Notes: generated from the letters alone by a model not told the origin. A stretch of DNA of 64,000 nt from Ancylobacter sp. Lp-2 (GCF_020523795.1 NZ_JAJALI010000007.1:186001-250000); one strand, 5' to 3'; positions 15,988 to 24,572 are shown, counted from the first letter of the stretch. Translations and numbers: made by a program.

Positions 15988-17421
15988 ATGACCAAGCTCG
16001 CGGATATCGGCGTCTATGGCCTTGCCACCATGGGCGCGAATCTCGCCCGCAACGCCGCCGGCAAAGGCTTCACGGTGGCCGTTGCCAACCGCAATCACGA
16101 GCGGACCGACGAACTCATCGCCGAGCACGGCGCGGAAGGCAGCTTCGTGCCCTCCCAGTCGATCGCCGATTTCGTCGCCTCCATCGCCACGCCGCGGCCG
16201 ATCCTGATCATGGTGAAGGCCGGCGCGCCGGTGGACGCGGTGATCGAGGAACTGCTGCCGCATCTCGATCCCGGTGACATCATCATCGACGGCGGCAATT
16301 CGCTGTTCACCGACACCGCGCGTCGCAACGCCTATCTGAAGGACAAGGGCTTCCGCTTCGTCGGCATGGGCGTGTCCGGCGGCGAGGAGGGGGCGCTGAT
16401 CGGCCCCTCCATGATGCCGGGCGGCGAGGTCGAGGCCTATGAGCGCGTCGCGCCGATGTTCACCCGCATGGCGGCGCAGGTCGACGGCGAGCCCTGCTGC
16501 ACCCATATCGGCCCGGACGGCGCCGGCCATTATGTGAAGATGGTGCATAACGGCATCGAATATGCCGATATGCAGCTGATCGCCGAGGCCTATGACCTCC
16601 TGAAGACCCTGCACGGCCTGGAGGCCCCCGCCATCGGCGAGATCTTCGCCGAGTGGAACAAGGGCGAGCTCGATTCCTACCTGATCGAGATCACCGCCGA
16701 GGTGCTGAAGAAGACCGATGCCGCCACCGGCAAGCCGCTGGTCGACCTCATCACCGACGAGGCCGAGCAGAAGGGCACCGGCCTGTGGACCTCGAAGTCG
16801 GCGCTCGATCTCGGCGTGCCGCTGACCGCCATCACCGAGGCGGTGTTCGCCCGCGTGCTGTCGAGCCGCCGTGGCCAGCGCATCGAGGCGGAGGGGCTGC
16901 TCACCCACGCCAAGCCGGCGGTGACCCCGGCCACCGCTGAAGCCATCGAGGCGATCCGTGCCGGGCTCTATGCCTCGAAGATCGTCGCCTATGCCCAGGG
17001 CTTCCAGCAGCTGCAGGTGGCGTCCGAGGAATATGGCTGGAAGCTGAAGCTCGGCGACCTCGCCACCATCTGGCGCGGCGGCTGCATCATCCGGGCGCGC
17101 TTCCTCAACCGCATCCGCGAGGCCTATGGCGATGGCGCCGAGGTGTCGAGCCTGCTGTTCGAGCCGTATTTCCGCGAGGCGGTGCTCGCCGCCGAGCCGA
17201 AGTGGCGCAAGCTGGTGGGCGAGGCGGTCGCGGCGGGCGTGCCGACCCCGGCCTTCTCGTCGGCGCTCGCCTATTATGACGGGCTGCGCCGCGCCCGTGG
17301 CCCGGCCAACCTCCTGCAGGGTCTGCGCGACTATTTCGGCGCCCACACCTATGGGCGGCTCGACAAGCCGGGCAAGTACCACACGCGTTGGGCGCAGGAC
17401 GGCAGCGAAGTGAAGGCGTGA
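15988..17421 (+). CDS. gnd: 6-phosphogluconate dehydrogenase, decarboxylating
   Basis: A 477-aa enzyme of the long-chain form. It converts 6-phosphogluconate and NADP+ to ribulose 5-phosphate, CO2 and NADPH in the oxidative pentose phosphate pathway. Visible are the dinucleotide loop GLATMGANLARN, IIDGGNSLFTDT, MGVSGGEEGAL, the catalytic GAGHYVKMVHNGIEY with the active Lys, IWRGGCIIRARFL, and a C-terminal KPGKYHTRW tail that reaches into the partner subunit. The ATG at 15988 matches family length; an upstream in-frame GTG at 15940 would add non-homologous residues. Confidence 0.96.
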   Translation: MTKLADIGVYGLATMGANLARNAAGKGFTVAVANRNHERTDELIAEHGAEGSFVPSQSIADFVASIATPRPILIMVKAGAPVDAVIEELLPHLDPGDIIIDGGNSLFTDTARRNAYLKDKGFRFVGMGVSGGEEGALIGPSMMPGGEVEAYERVAPMFTRMAAQVDGEPCCTHIGPDGAGHYVKMVHNGIEYADMQLIAEAYDLLKTLHGLEAPAIGEIFAEWNKGELDSYLIEITAEVLKKTDAATGKPLVDLITDEAEQKGTGLWTSKSALDLGVPLTAITEAVFARVLSSRRGQRIEAEGLLTHAKPAVTPATAEAIEAIRAGLYASKIVAYAQGFQQLQVASEEYGWKLKLGDLATIWRGGCIIRARFLNRIREAYGDGAEVSSLLFEPYFREAVLAAEPKWRKLVGEAVAAGVPTPAFSSALAYYDGLRRARGPANLLQGLRDYFGAHTYGRLDKPGKYHTRWAQDGSEVKA

Positions 17422-17444
17422 GGGCATTTTGAGTCGGGACCTTG

Positions 17445-17467
17445 GCCTCTCCCCATCGGGGAGAGGC
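17445..17467. repeat. CCTCTCCCC hairpin (dispersed family)
   Basis: GCCTCTCCCC - ATC - GGGGAGAGGC is a perfect 10-bp stem, 24 bases after the gnd stop. It shares its arms with the dispersed elements at 7394, 7711, 25304 and 59171 and may end gnd transcripts. The rest of the gap to 17711 holds no supported gene; its G+C falls along the way into the low-GC cassette. Confidence 0.55.
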
Positions 17468-17711
17468 GCTCCGGACCGGCGAGGGGGGGCTTGTGAACCA
17501 GTAACCCGCAGGCTCTCTGCGATCGGAGGGAGTGTCGCTGCGGATGTCCGTGATGCGAGCGTCGATCTGCCGCTGGCCGGAGCAGTGATGCTCTCTAGTT
17601 CACGCAGCCAGGAGGTTATTGCGTCCGGAGAGGGCTTTGGCTGGGATGTGCGGTTACTGCCCCTTTGCTGCTTTTGGCTATGGATTTTTTCAGGCGCGCC
17701 ACTTAAAGCAG

Positions 17712-18464
17712 TTAGGTCAACTTGAGGATGACGTTAGCTACCAAGTCGGTGATCATCTCGTCTGCTGAGTGTTGAGTGATCGATACTCTAGAAGGGTGAG
17801 CGGCCATGTTTCGCCGCCCCAGTTTCTCGCGAAGGATTTGCGACATGTTCTTATCTAACAGGCTCGCCGCCCGGGCGGACTCAATGAATTCCGACTCCTT
17901 AAGATCGCTCACGTCTTCCATCTTAAAGAGGGTGAGATTTTTTTTCGGATACTTAGTCGAAATTCCAGTATTCATCGATGCTAGTCGCGTTGGATTTGCA
18001 AATACCCAACTGACGAGGTGATCGTATGCAAGATTCCACACCATAACGATGGCGGCGCGATAAGCCTTGACGCGGTAACAGTTTAAAGCTTCGGCTAAAA
18101 ACTCCCGTTCCGCCATACTGGGCATTTTTGCAGGTAAATCAGTGAGTGATTTAGCTACTGCGGTTATGGTGGGGTCGGCTCCCAGCCGTGTATCCAAGGT
18201 GCGTTTCACCGCAGCTGCGAGTCTGTATCCGTTTTTTTCTCTAACCAGTTGTGGTGGCTTCTTGGACGTGAGCCGCGGCAGATAGACACTCATGTCAGGA
18301 GGATCAAGGCCAGCGTCTCTGAAACACTGGCGCATAAATGCGCCGTCAAAAATCGTCCGTTGCTGACGTGCTTCCGCGAACCAAGCTAAGGCGAGAAGCT
18401 GATCCACCGCCGAGCTCCGATAAAAGCCCGGCACCGATCCCGCAAAATCGGCAACGCTACTCAA
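17712..18464 (-). CDS. HEPN-like protein with N-terminal wHTH-like module
   Basis: A 250-aa soluble protein of unknown family. Residues about 18-90 contain a module starting LLALAWFAEAR that resembles one in the protein encoded just upstream. Residues about 115-250 are all-helical, with an EALNCYRVKAYRAAIVMVWN-type first helix and the motif R218-N-M-A-A-H223. That is the R-x4-H signature of HEPN ribonuclease-type domains; the assignment is inference. A TTG start overlaps the stop of the partner gene by 4 bases (TTGA). Base composition is far from its neighbours: 31 of 60 bases at 18001-18060 are G or C, against 44 of 60 at 19501-19560. This suggests horizontal acquisition. Confidence 0.65.
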   Translation of the reverse strand: MSSVADFAGSVPGFYRSSAVDQLLALAWFAEARQQRTIFDGAFMRQCFRDAGLDPPDMSVYLPRLTSKKPPQLVREKNGYRLAAAVKRTLDTRLGADPTITAVAKSLTDLPAKMPSMAEREFLAEALNCYRVKAYRAAIVMVWNLAYDHLVSWVFANPTRLASMNTGISTKYPKKNLTLFKMEDVSDLKESEFIESARAASLLDKNMSQILREKLGRRNMAAHPSRVSITQHSADEMITDLVANVILKLT

Positions 18465-19078
18465 GTTGCGGGGCCCATTTTCTCAACACGATCAATACCA
18501 AGATGATTGATCTCGTACTGGCCCCGACCCACGCTGTTCACTACCTGCTGGGCTTTCAATGAGCGCAGCACCGAAGGAAAATCTTCAATACCAGAAGGCC
18601 ACTTCAGTGCTCGATAGCAGGTGTAGACATGATTTGCAGTAACCACTTCATTTGAACGGTGCTCTTTGAACCAAGCCAACGCCACCAGATTCCGCTCGGC
18701 GTCGTTCTTGGGAGCGTGAATATTCGCAAAACTTTCAAATGATGGATCGCTCTTCAGGTCAATGTCGAGCACTTTCATAGAAGTTGGTTTGCGCGGCTTT
18801 GCCTCCTTCGGCTGCCGCGTCAAGGGCGGGGCAGCAAGCGTCTCTTCGGGATCGACGACCTCGCCTTCGATGTCTGAATCGACATCTTTAAAGCCGTTTG
18901 GCAGAGCTGACGGGGCAGAGGCGGGCGAAAGTCGTTGCTGTATCGCGGCCGTTGTTGGCTTGAGGGCGTTTTGAATGGCCGACGCGAGTTGGCCTAGGTC
19001 TCCCTCTGGAATCTCGGCTTCCAGCATTATGAATCGGATCCGGGAGGTGCCGCCTTTCGACGTCGGTTGCTTTGCCAC
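18461..19078 (-). CDS. Partner protein of HEPN-like gene, wHTH-like C-terminal module
   Basis: A 205-aa soluble protein with no named family. A basic start (AKQPTSKGGTSRIRF) is followed by a Pro/Glu-rich linker (about 50-100). A C-terminal module with LVALAWFKEHR, CYRALKW, LRSLKAQQVV and GQYEINH resembles a winged helix and parallels the N-terminal module of the HEPN-like protein. The GTG start at 19078 has GGAG 6 bases upstream. It is first in the two-gene operon and translationally coupled to the second. A linker plus DNA- or protein-binding module next to a HEPN protein recalls toxin-antitoxin or defence pairs, but this is not demonstrated. Confidence 0.6.
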   Translation of the reverse strand: MAKQPTSKGGTSRIRFIMLEAEIPEGDLGQLASAIQNALKPTTAAIQQRLSPASAPSALPNGFKDVDSDIEGEVVDPEETLAAPPLTRQPKEAKPRKPTSMKVLDIDLKSDPSFESFANIHAPKNDAERNLVALAWFKEHRSNEVVTANHVYTCYRALKWPSGIEDFPSVLRSLKAQQVVNSVGRGQYEINHLGIDRVEKMGPAT

Positions 19079-19128
19079 GAACTGCTCCGCTCAAGTTGAG
19101 ATGCGAACGTTACAAGAACGAAGAGGCT

Positions 19129-19141
19129 GTGACAACGTCAC
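19129..19141. promoter_or_regulatory. Palindrome GTGAC-AAC-GTCAC upstream of the HEPN operon
   Basis: A perfect 5-bp inverted repeat 51-63 bases before the operon start at 19078, in the 304-base gap 19079-19382. No other gene is seen in this gap. On the minus strand the palindrome includes TTGTCA, with TGTAAC 15 bases further on, so it could cover a -35 element. Autoregulation by the wHTH-like partner is one possibility. Confidence 0.35.
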
Positions 19142-19382
19142 GTTTCCGGCCCCATAATTCCTTTTTGTTTGTCAGGCGATTTCGCTGTTGTGTGCCACTA
19201 GTGCAGTCGGAAGACAGGCCTCCGCTGGTGTGAAAGGAGAGATGTCACAGCCCATTGTCTGTACTAGAGTATTTTGTCTATCGGCCTGCTAGGCGGGGCT
19301 TAGGCCAGCATCCGTTCCTAGCGCAAGGCCGAGCGCTTGCGCTAAAAGTGCAGTCCCGAGTCGGCCCAGAACTTCCGCCCCC

Positions 19383-20717
19383 TCACGCCGCGATATATTG
19401 CGCGTCGGACTGGTCGAGGCGGCGGCGCATCTGGGTGACCACCAGCGCCTCGTCGGGGGCGCAGTTCTCATAGGTCAGCCGCTCGCCGGCGCGGATCGGC
19501 TTCAGCACCCGCGCCTTCTCCGCGAGGCCGAGCGGCAGGGCGAAGTTGTCGCGCGCCTCGCGCCATTCCATCGCGAAGCCGCGATAATCGTATTCGCCGA
19601 TCTTGCCCAGCACCTGCCCCACCGCGAGGTCGCGCTTGGCGACCGCCGTGCACTCGGCCACCGGATGGTCGAGCACCTCCATGTCCGGCCGGCCGTGCAG
19701 CACGGCGCGCACCGCGGAGAGCGGCACTTCGAGGCTGGTGAGGTGATAGGGGCGCAGCAGCGCGAAGCACGGGCCCGGCCCGACCTTGAGGTCGGCCATG
19801 CGCTCCAGCACGCGCGGGTGGCGCGGCTTCACCACGCAGAACACGCCCGGCGCCACGCCCTTGCCGATGGAATAGTCGACCACGCCGGAGCGCGAGAGGA
19901 TGCCGCCATCCTCCTTCGTGCACAGCACCTGGGCGAGGTCGTCGCGGGTGGCCGCCGGGCCGTGCATGCCCGGCACGTCCGGCACGAGGCCGGTGGCATT
20001 GGCCAGCGCGGTCATCTCCACCATGGTCTTGGAGCCGTCGACGAACTCGACGAGCATGCGCGGGTTCATGTTGCGCGCCCGCGCCTCGGCCTCGAACTCA
20101 TCGGGGATGGCGTCGAACTTCAGCGGGTTGTTCTTGCCCTTGCCGGCGGCGACGATCTCGAAGCCGAGCGACTGGGCGAAGCCGATCAACTCGATGGTGG
20201 CGGCCGGCTCGTCGCCGGCGGCGCCGGTGAGCACCACGCCGGCCTTGCGGGCCTCCTGCTTCAGCCAGCGGCCGATGGTGATGTCGGCCTCGACATTCAG
20301 CATCACCACGTGCTTTCCGTGGCGCATGGCGTCGAGCGCCACCTCGGTGCCGACATTGGGATTGCCGGTGGCGTCGATGACGACGTCGATGCGGCCGGCG
20401 GCGCAGAAGGCGCGGAAATCGTCGGTGATGGCGATCTGGCCGGCCTCGATGGCGCGGTCGACGGCGGAGGGGGTGGAGGCGGAGACGAGATCGCCGCGCG
20501 CATGGCCGGCCATCAGCGCCGCGTCGATAGCGGCCTGGCCGTCGATCTCCGAGATCGCGCCGATGCGCACGCCCGGCATCAGCGCCACCTGCACCACGAG
20601 ATCGGTGCCCATCTGCCCGGCGCCGGCGAGGCCGATGGTGACGGGGCCGTGCGCCTGCGTCCACCTATCCAGTTCGGCGGCGAGACCCGACCGCGCGATC
20701 CTGTTATCGACGTACAT
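19383..20717 (-). CDS. SAF-domain NAD(P)-binding dehydrogenase (homoserine dehydrogenase-like)
   Basis: A 444-aa protein. The N-terminal Rossmann fold has VTIGLAGAGQMGTDLVVQV, DVVIDATGNPNVG and HGKHVVMLNVEADI; a catalytic-like middle has GDEPAATIELIGFAQSLGF; the last 90 residues form a SAF domain (CTAVAKRDLAVGQVLGKIGEYDYRG, LPLGLAEKARVLKPIRAGERLTYEN). Such proteins are often misnamed homoserine dehydrogenase or FlgA-like and occur in sugar or sugar-acid catabolic loci. Substrate unknown. GGGAG precedes the ATG. A SorC regulator lies 96 bases upstream on the same strand, but no kinase, aldolase or transporter is present. Confidence 0.75.
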   Translation of the reverse strand: MYVDNRIARSGLAAELDRWTQAHGPVTIGLAGAGQMGTDLVVQVALMPGVRIGAISEIDGQAAIDAALMAGHARGDLVSASTPSAVDRAIEAGQIAITDDFRAFCAAGRIDVVIDATGNPNVGTEVALDAMRHGKHVVMLNVEADITIGRWLKQEARKAGVVLTGAAGDEPAATIELIGFAQSLGFEIVAAGKGKNNPLKFDAIPDEFEAEARARNMNPRMLVEFVDGSKTMVEMTALANATGLVPDVPGMHGPAATRDDLAQVLCTKEDGGILSRSGVVDYSIGKGVAPGVFCVVKPRHPRVLERMADLKVGPGPCFALLRPYHLTSLEVPLSAVRAVLHGRPDMEVLDHPVAECTAVAKRDLAVGQVLGKIGEYDYRGFAMEWREARDNFALPLGLAEKARVLKPIRAGERLTYENCAPDEALVVTQMRRRLDQSDAQYIAA

Positions 20718-20813
20718 GGCAAACTCCCGGAGCGGCGCGGCTTGAGCCGCACATCAGCGCCCTTCGGTTACCCGACATTTGTTCCGTGTCAAATGCGGAT
20801 GTGACTTTCGCGC

Positions 20814-21833
20814 TCAGAAATGCGCGCCCGCTGCCGTCAGGACACGTGCCGCCGTGGCTTCGTCGGTGATGAACACGGTGGGGCGCAGCAGCCGCAGGGC
20901 GCCGAGAATGGCGTCCGTCTTGCCCGGTCCGCCGGAGGTGAGGATGCGCTGCGGCGTGGCGCACAGCGTCTCCAGCGGGATCGACATCACCCGCGAATTG
21001 ATCGGGTGGTCGACCGGGCGGCCCTCTATGTCGATGAAGTTGTAGGCGATATCGCCGACCGCACCGGCCGCCACCAGCGATTCCCAGTCGGCCGGCGAGA
21101 AGAAGCCGAATCGCAGCGAGGTGCTGGTCTCCTCCATCTCGCCGACGCTGAGCACCACCGCGTCCATTTCGCGCGCCCGGCTGTAGACGTTGGACAGGCC
21201 GCAGCGCTCGATCAGCGCCCGCTTGGTCTCGATGCTATCGACGATGGCCGGGGCGGCGATCAGGTGGCAGTCGGCCTGGAACAGCCGCGACAGCTGCCAG
21301 GCGAATTCGGAGGGGTTGTACTGCTTGGCCTTGGTGATGCCGCCGAGTAGCGACACCACGGAGAGGTTGCTGACTGGCTTCTCGTCGATGAAGCCGAGGG
21401 CGCGCATCAGCGTGCGGCCCCAGCCGAAGCCGATGGTCATGTCCGAGCCGATCAGCTCGGAGATGAACTGGCCGGTGGCGGCGCCGATGGCGTGGGTGGC
21501 GTCGGCGTCCGGGCTGGAGACCGGGGCCACGATGGCCTCCTTGAGGCCGAAGGTCTTCTGCAGCCCCATTTCGAGGCGCGGCAGCTCGGCGATCTCGCGC
21601 GACAGCGAGATCTTCACTTCGTTGAGGCTGCGGGCGTCGGCGAGCAGGCGCACCACGGTGACGCGGCCGATGTCCAGCGCCTCGGCGATGGCGCTCTGCG
21701 TCATGCCCTCGACGTAATACATCCAGGCGGCGCGCAGCCGCAGCCGCGCCGAGCGCCGGCCGGTGGCGCTGAGGCCGGCATAGGCGTCAATGGAGGAGGG
21801 GGCGGTGCTCGCTTTCGCCTCGCCTTCTGACAT
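20814..21833 (-). CDS. SorC-family sugar-binding transcriptional regulator
   Basis: A 339-aa regulator. The N-terminal helix-turn-helix is LRAAWMYYVEGMTQSAIAEALDIGRVTVVRLLADAR. The rest is a SorC effector-binding domain (IGFGWGRTL, VVSLLGGI, ADCHLIAAPAIVDS, LTSGGPGKTDAILGAL). Such proteins (EryD- or DeoR-like in rhizobia) sense phosphorylated sugars. Its target is probably the SAF-domain dehydrogenase gene 96 bases downstream and possibly itself. The ATG at 21833 has AAGGAG upstream at a somewhat long 11-base spacing. Confidence 0.85.
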   Translation of the reverse strand: MSEGEAKASTAPSSIDAYAGLSATGRRSARLRLRAAWMYYVEGMTQSAIAEALDIGRVTVVRLLADARSLNEVKISLSREIAELPRLEMGLQKTFGLKEAIVAPVSSPDADATHAIGAATGQFISELIGSDMTIGFGWGRTLMRALGFIDEKPVSNLSVVSLLGGITKAKQYNPSEFAWQLSRLFQADCHLIAAPAIVDSIETKRALIERCGLSNVYSRAREMDAVVLSVGEMEETSTSLRFGFFSPADWESLVAAGAVGDIAYNFIDIEGRPVDHPINSRVMSIPLETLCATPQRILTSGGPGKTDAILGALRLLRPTVFITDEATAARVLTAAGAHF

Positions 21834-22030
21834 ATGCCGTTATTCTCCTTCGCGCTGCCCCGGATGCTATAGAGGAGAGGCCCGGCATCTTCAAATCTCG
21901 TCCGCAGGGTGGGTGCGATTTCCGTCGGGCGGGAAAAACGGGGACGGGTGCCGACAATCGGCGCCACGGCGCGTGGAATAAGCGAAATCCCGCTTGAGAT
22001 GGCCCCGGATCGGAGGCAGAGTCCGGCCTC

Positions 22031-22480
22031 ATGCCCGACACCTCAGAAAAGCTGAAGCTCGACGATTTCCTGTGTTTCGCCGTCTATTCGGCGAACCACG
22101 CGTTCAACCGCGTCTACAAGCCGCTGCTGGACCGGCTGGGCCTCACCTACCCGCAATATCTCGCCATGGTGACACTCTGGGCGCAGGATGGGCTCACCGT
22201 CGGGCAGATCGGCGACCGCGTGCTCCTGGAGACCAACACCCTGACTCCGCTGTTGAAGCGGCTGGAGACCGCCGGGCTGGTGCGCCGGGTGCGCGACGCG
22301 CAGGACGAGCGGCAGGTGCGCATCCATCTCACCGAGAAGGGGCGCTCGCTGAAGGCCGAGGCGTTGGCGGTGCCGAAGGAGATGGGCCTCTGCCTCGCCC
22401 GCGACCGCCAGGCGGTGGAGCGGCTCACCGGCGAGCTCGCAGCGCTGCGCGACACGCTGCTCGCCAAGGTGAAGAGCTGA
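22031..22480 (+). CDS. ohrR: OhrR-like MarR-family organic-peroxide-sensing regulator
   Basis: A 149-aa MarR-fold repressor. The hallmark is the reactive cysteine C15 in LDDFLCFAVYSANHAFNR, followed by YKPLLDRLGLTYPQYLAMVTLW, as in OhrR. A second Cys near residue 126 (MGLCLARDR) fits the two-cysteine subclass, where organic hydroperoxides cause an intersubunit disulfide. The wing is RRVRDAQDERQVRIHLTEKGR. No ohr gene is adjacent, so its target lies elsewhere or this is a paralogue. A 14-base direct duplication (GGTGAAGAGCTGAG at 22468 and 22486) covers the stop codon. Confidence 0.8.
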   Translation: MPDTSEKLKLDDFLCFAVYSANHAFNRVYKPLLDRLGLTYPQYLAMVTLWAQDGLTVGQIGDRVLLETNTLTPLLKRLETAGLVRRVRDAQDERQVRIHLTEKGRSLKAEALAVPKEMGLCLARDRQAVERLTGELAALRDTLLAKVKS

Positions 22481-22501
22481 GCCTCGGTGAAGAGCTGAGT
22501 C

Positions 22502-23461
22502 TCACGCGGCGGTGTCGGCGGGTGCGGGAACCGGCGTCTCCAGCGACAGGCCGCTGCCACCCTCGATGAAGCGGCGGTGTCGGCCGATCTGCTCGGCGAG
22601 GAAATCGAGAAAGGCGCGCACCCGCGGCGAATGGCGCAGATCGGGATGGGTCAGCAGCCACAGATCGGCGGCGAATTCCGGCACCGGCGGGGTGAGCCGC
22701 ACCAGCGAGGGGCGGGCATCGCCGATCATGCAGGGGATGTGGCCGATGCCGAGCCCGGCCTCCACCGCCTCGGCGAGGCCGAGCACGGTGTTGACGCGGT
22801 AGCCGAGATTTTCCGGCGGCACGTGCTTCTCGACATATTTGACCGCCTTGAGCGCTCCCATGGTCTCGCCGAGCGCCACCCAGTTGCAGCGGTGCAGGCT
22901 CGCCTCGTCCACCGCCGCCGGGTCGGGGAAATCCTCCGCCCGCCCATACAGCGCCCAGGCGATGCGGGCGAGGCGGCGGCCGACCAGGTTTTCCGGCGGG
23001 TTGTCGGTGGCGCGGATGGCGACGTCGGCGTCGCGCCGCGACAGGTTCAGCGCCTGGTTGGACAGCACGATGTCGAGCTGCACCTGCGGGTAGCGGGCGC
23101 GGAAATCCGCCATCATCGGGATCAGGAGGTGGATCAGCAGCGAATCCGGCGTGGTGATGCGCAACTCGCCGCAGGGCGCCGGCTCGCGCCCGGCGATGCG
23201 CCGGCCGGTGGAGGTGATCTCGTCGTCGAGCCGCTGCGCCAGTGCCACCAGTTCCTCGCCGGCGGGGGTGAGCGCGTAGCCGGTGCGGTGGCGCTCGAAC
23301 AAAGTGGTGCCGAGCGCTTCCTCGATCTGCTTCAGCCGCCGGAACACGGTGGAGTGGTTGACGCCAATCTGCGCCGCCGCAGCCGGCAGTCCCTTGGCAT
23401 CCGCTACCGCCTTGATCAGGCGAAAATCGTCCCAGGCGAGATTCTTGAACGGATCGGCCAT
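22502..23461 (-). CDS. LysR-family transcriptional regulator
   Basis: A 319-aa LysR protein. The N-terminal wHTH (DDFRLIKAVADAKGLPAAAAQIGVNHSTVFRRLKQIEEALGTTLF) is followed by the effector domain (ELRITTPDSLLIHLLIPMMADFRARYP, DADVAIRATDNPP). It is divergent from a ring-cleaving dioxygenase and hydrolase pair, which it probably controls through the 159-base shared promoter region. The ATG at 23461 has GAGGG at good distance; an upstream in-frame ATG lies at 23476. Confidence 0.88.
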   Translation of the reverse strand: MADPFKNLAWDDFRLIKAVADAKGLPAAAAQIGVNHSTVFRRLKQIEEALGTTLFERHRTGYALTPAGEELVALAQRLDDEITSTGRRIAGREPAPCGELRITTPDSLLIHLLIPMMADFRARYPQVQLDIVLSNQALNLSRRDADVAIRATDNPPENLVGRRLARIAWALYGRAEDFPDPAAVDEASLHRCNWVALGETMGALKAVKYVEKHVPPENLGYRVNTVLGLAEAVEAGLGIGHIPCMIGDARPSLVRLTPPVPEFAADLWLLTHPDLRHSPRVRAFLDFLAEQIGRHRRFIEGGSGLSLETPVPAPADTAA

Positions 23462-23620
23462 GGCGGGTGCCCTCATTGCAACGCACCCTACATATCAGCA
23501 GAGCGTAGATTGCGTCAATGCAATTGAAATGACGTGGCAAGCCGGAGTTGCGGGCATATTTGTAGTGCCACGAGAGGGCGCCGGCATAAACCCCAGCGGC
23601 GCACCGAAGAGGGCAAGACC

Positions 23621-24553
23621 ATGATCCGCAACGGCATCCACCACGTCACCGCGATCGCCGGCAACGCGCGTCGCAACGTCGAGTTCTACACCCGCACCGT
23701 CGGGCTGCGGCTGGTGAAGAAGACCGTCAATTTCGACGATCCCGGCACCTATCACTTCTATTATGGCGACGAGGTCGGCTCGCCCGGCACCATTCTCACC
23801 TTCTTCCCGTGGGACCATGTGGCGCCCGGACGGCTCGGCATCGGCGAGACGCAGGAGACCGCGTTCCGCGTGCCGGAGGCCTCGATCGGCTACTGGACGC
23901 ACCGCTTCACCGACAAGGGCGTCGCCTACCAGGCGCCGGTGAAGCGCTTCGGCCAGACCGTGCTGAGCTTCAAGGACCCGCACGGCATGCGCCTCGCGCT
24001 GATCGGCGTGCCCGGCAGCGAGAACGAGCCGGCCTGGCTCGGCACCGACGTGCCGGCCGAGCATGCGATCCGCGGCTTCCACTCGGTGAACCTGCTGCTC
24101 GCCGAGGCGGCGCCCACCGGCGCCATCCTCACCGACGTGCTCGGCTTCAAGGAAGTCGGCCGCGAGGGCTCGCTGGTGCGCTTCCAGGCCGAGGGTACCG
24201 AGATCGGCGGCATCGTCGACATCCATGAGGCCGGTGGCTTTCTGCCGGCCCGCATGGGCGGCGGCTCGGTGCACCACATCGCCTTCCGTGCCGCCGACGA
24301 CGCGGCCGAGTTCGAGATGGTGAAGAAGCTCCAGGAGAACCACGGCATCCGCACCACCGAGCAGAAGGACCGCAACTACTTCCGGTCCGTCTACTTCCGC
24401 GAGCCCGGCCACGTGCTGTTCGAGATCGCCACCGATGTTCCCGGCTTCGCCGCCGACGAGCCCGTGGCCCATCTCGGCGAGGCGCTGAAGCTGCCGGACT
24501 TCCTGGAGAGTCGCCGCGCCAATATCGAGGCGGTCCTGCCGGACGTCGCCTGA
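23621..24553 (+). CDS. Ring-cleaving dioxygenase of the MhqO/VOC type
   Basis: A 310-aa protein with two VOC modules. The first starts IRNGIHHVTAIAGNARRNVEFYTRTVGLRLVKKTVNFDDP. The second has GGSVHHIAFRA and GHVLFEIATDVPGF, holding His and Glu metal ligands. This is the MhqO-like group linked to hydroquinone and quinone resistance. The neighbouring alpha/beta hydrolase and divergent LysR gene resemble mhq-type loci. GAGGG precedes the ATG. A strong hairpin terminator separates it from the hydrolase gene. Confidence 0.85.
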   Translation: MIRNGIHHVTAIAGNARRNVEFYTRTVGLRLVKKTVNFDDPGTYHFYYGDEVGSPGTILTFFPWDHVAPGRLGIGETQETAFRVPEASIGYWTHRFTDKGVAYQAPVKRFGQTVLSFKDPHGMRLALIGVPGSENEPAWLGTDVPAEHAIRGFHSVNLLLAEAAPTGAILTDVLGFKEVGREGSLVRFQAEGTEIGGIVDIHEAGGFLPARMGGGSVHHIAFRAADDAAEFEMVKKLQENHGIRTTEQKDRNYFRSVYFREPGHVLFEIATDVPGFAADEPVAHLGEALKLPDFLESRRANIEAVLPDVA

Positions 24554-24572
24554 GCTCGTCTCTCCCTGCCTT

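Noticed and set aside
17422-19382. Integration-site direct repeats or a tRNA flanking the low-GC cassette.
   Set aside because: I looked for matching short repeats at both edges and for a tRNA end and found none that stand out, so the mode of entry is unknown.
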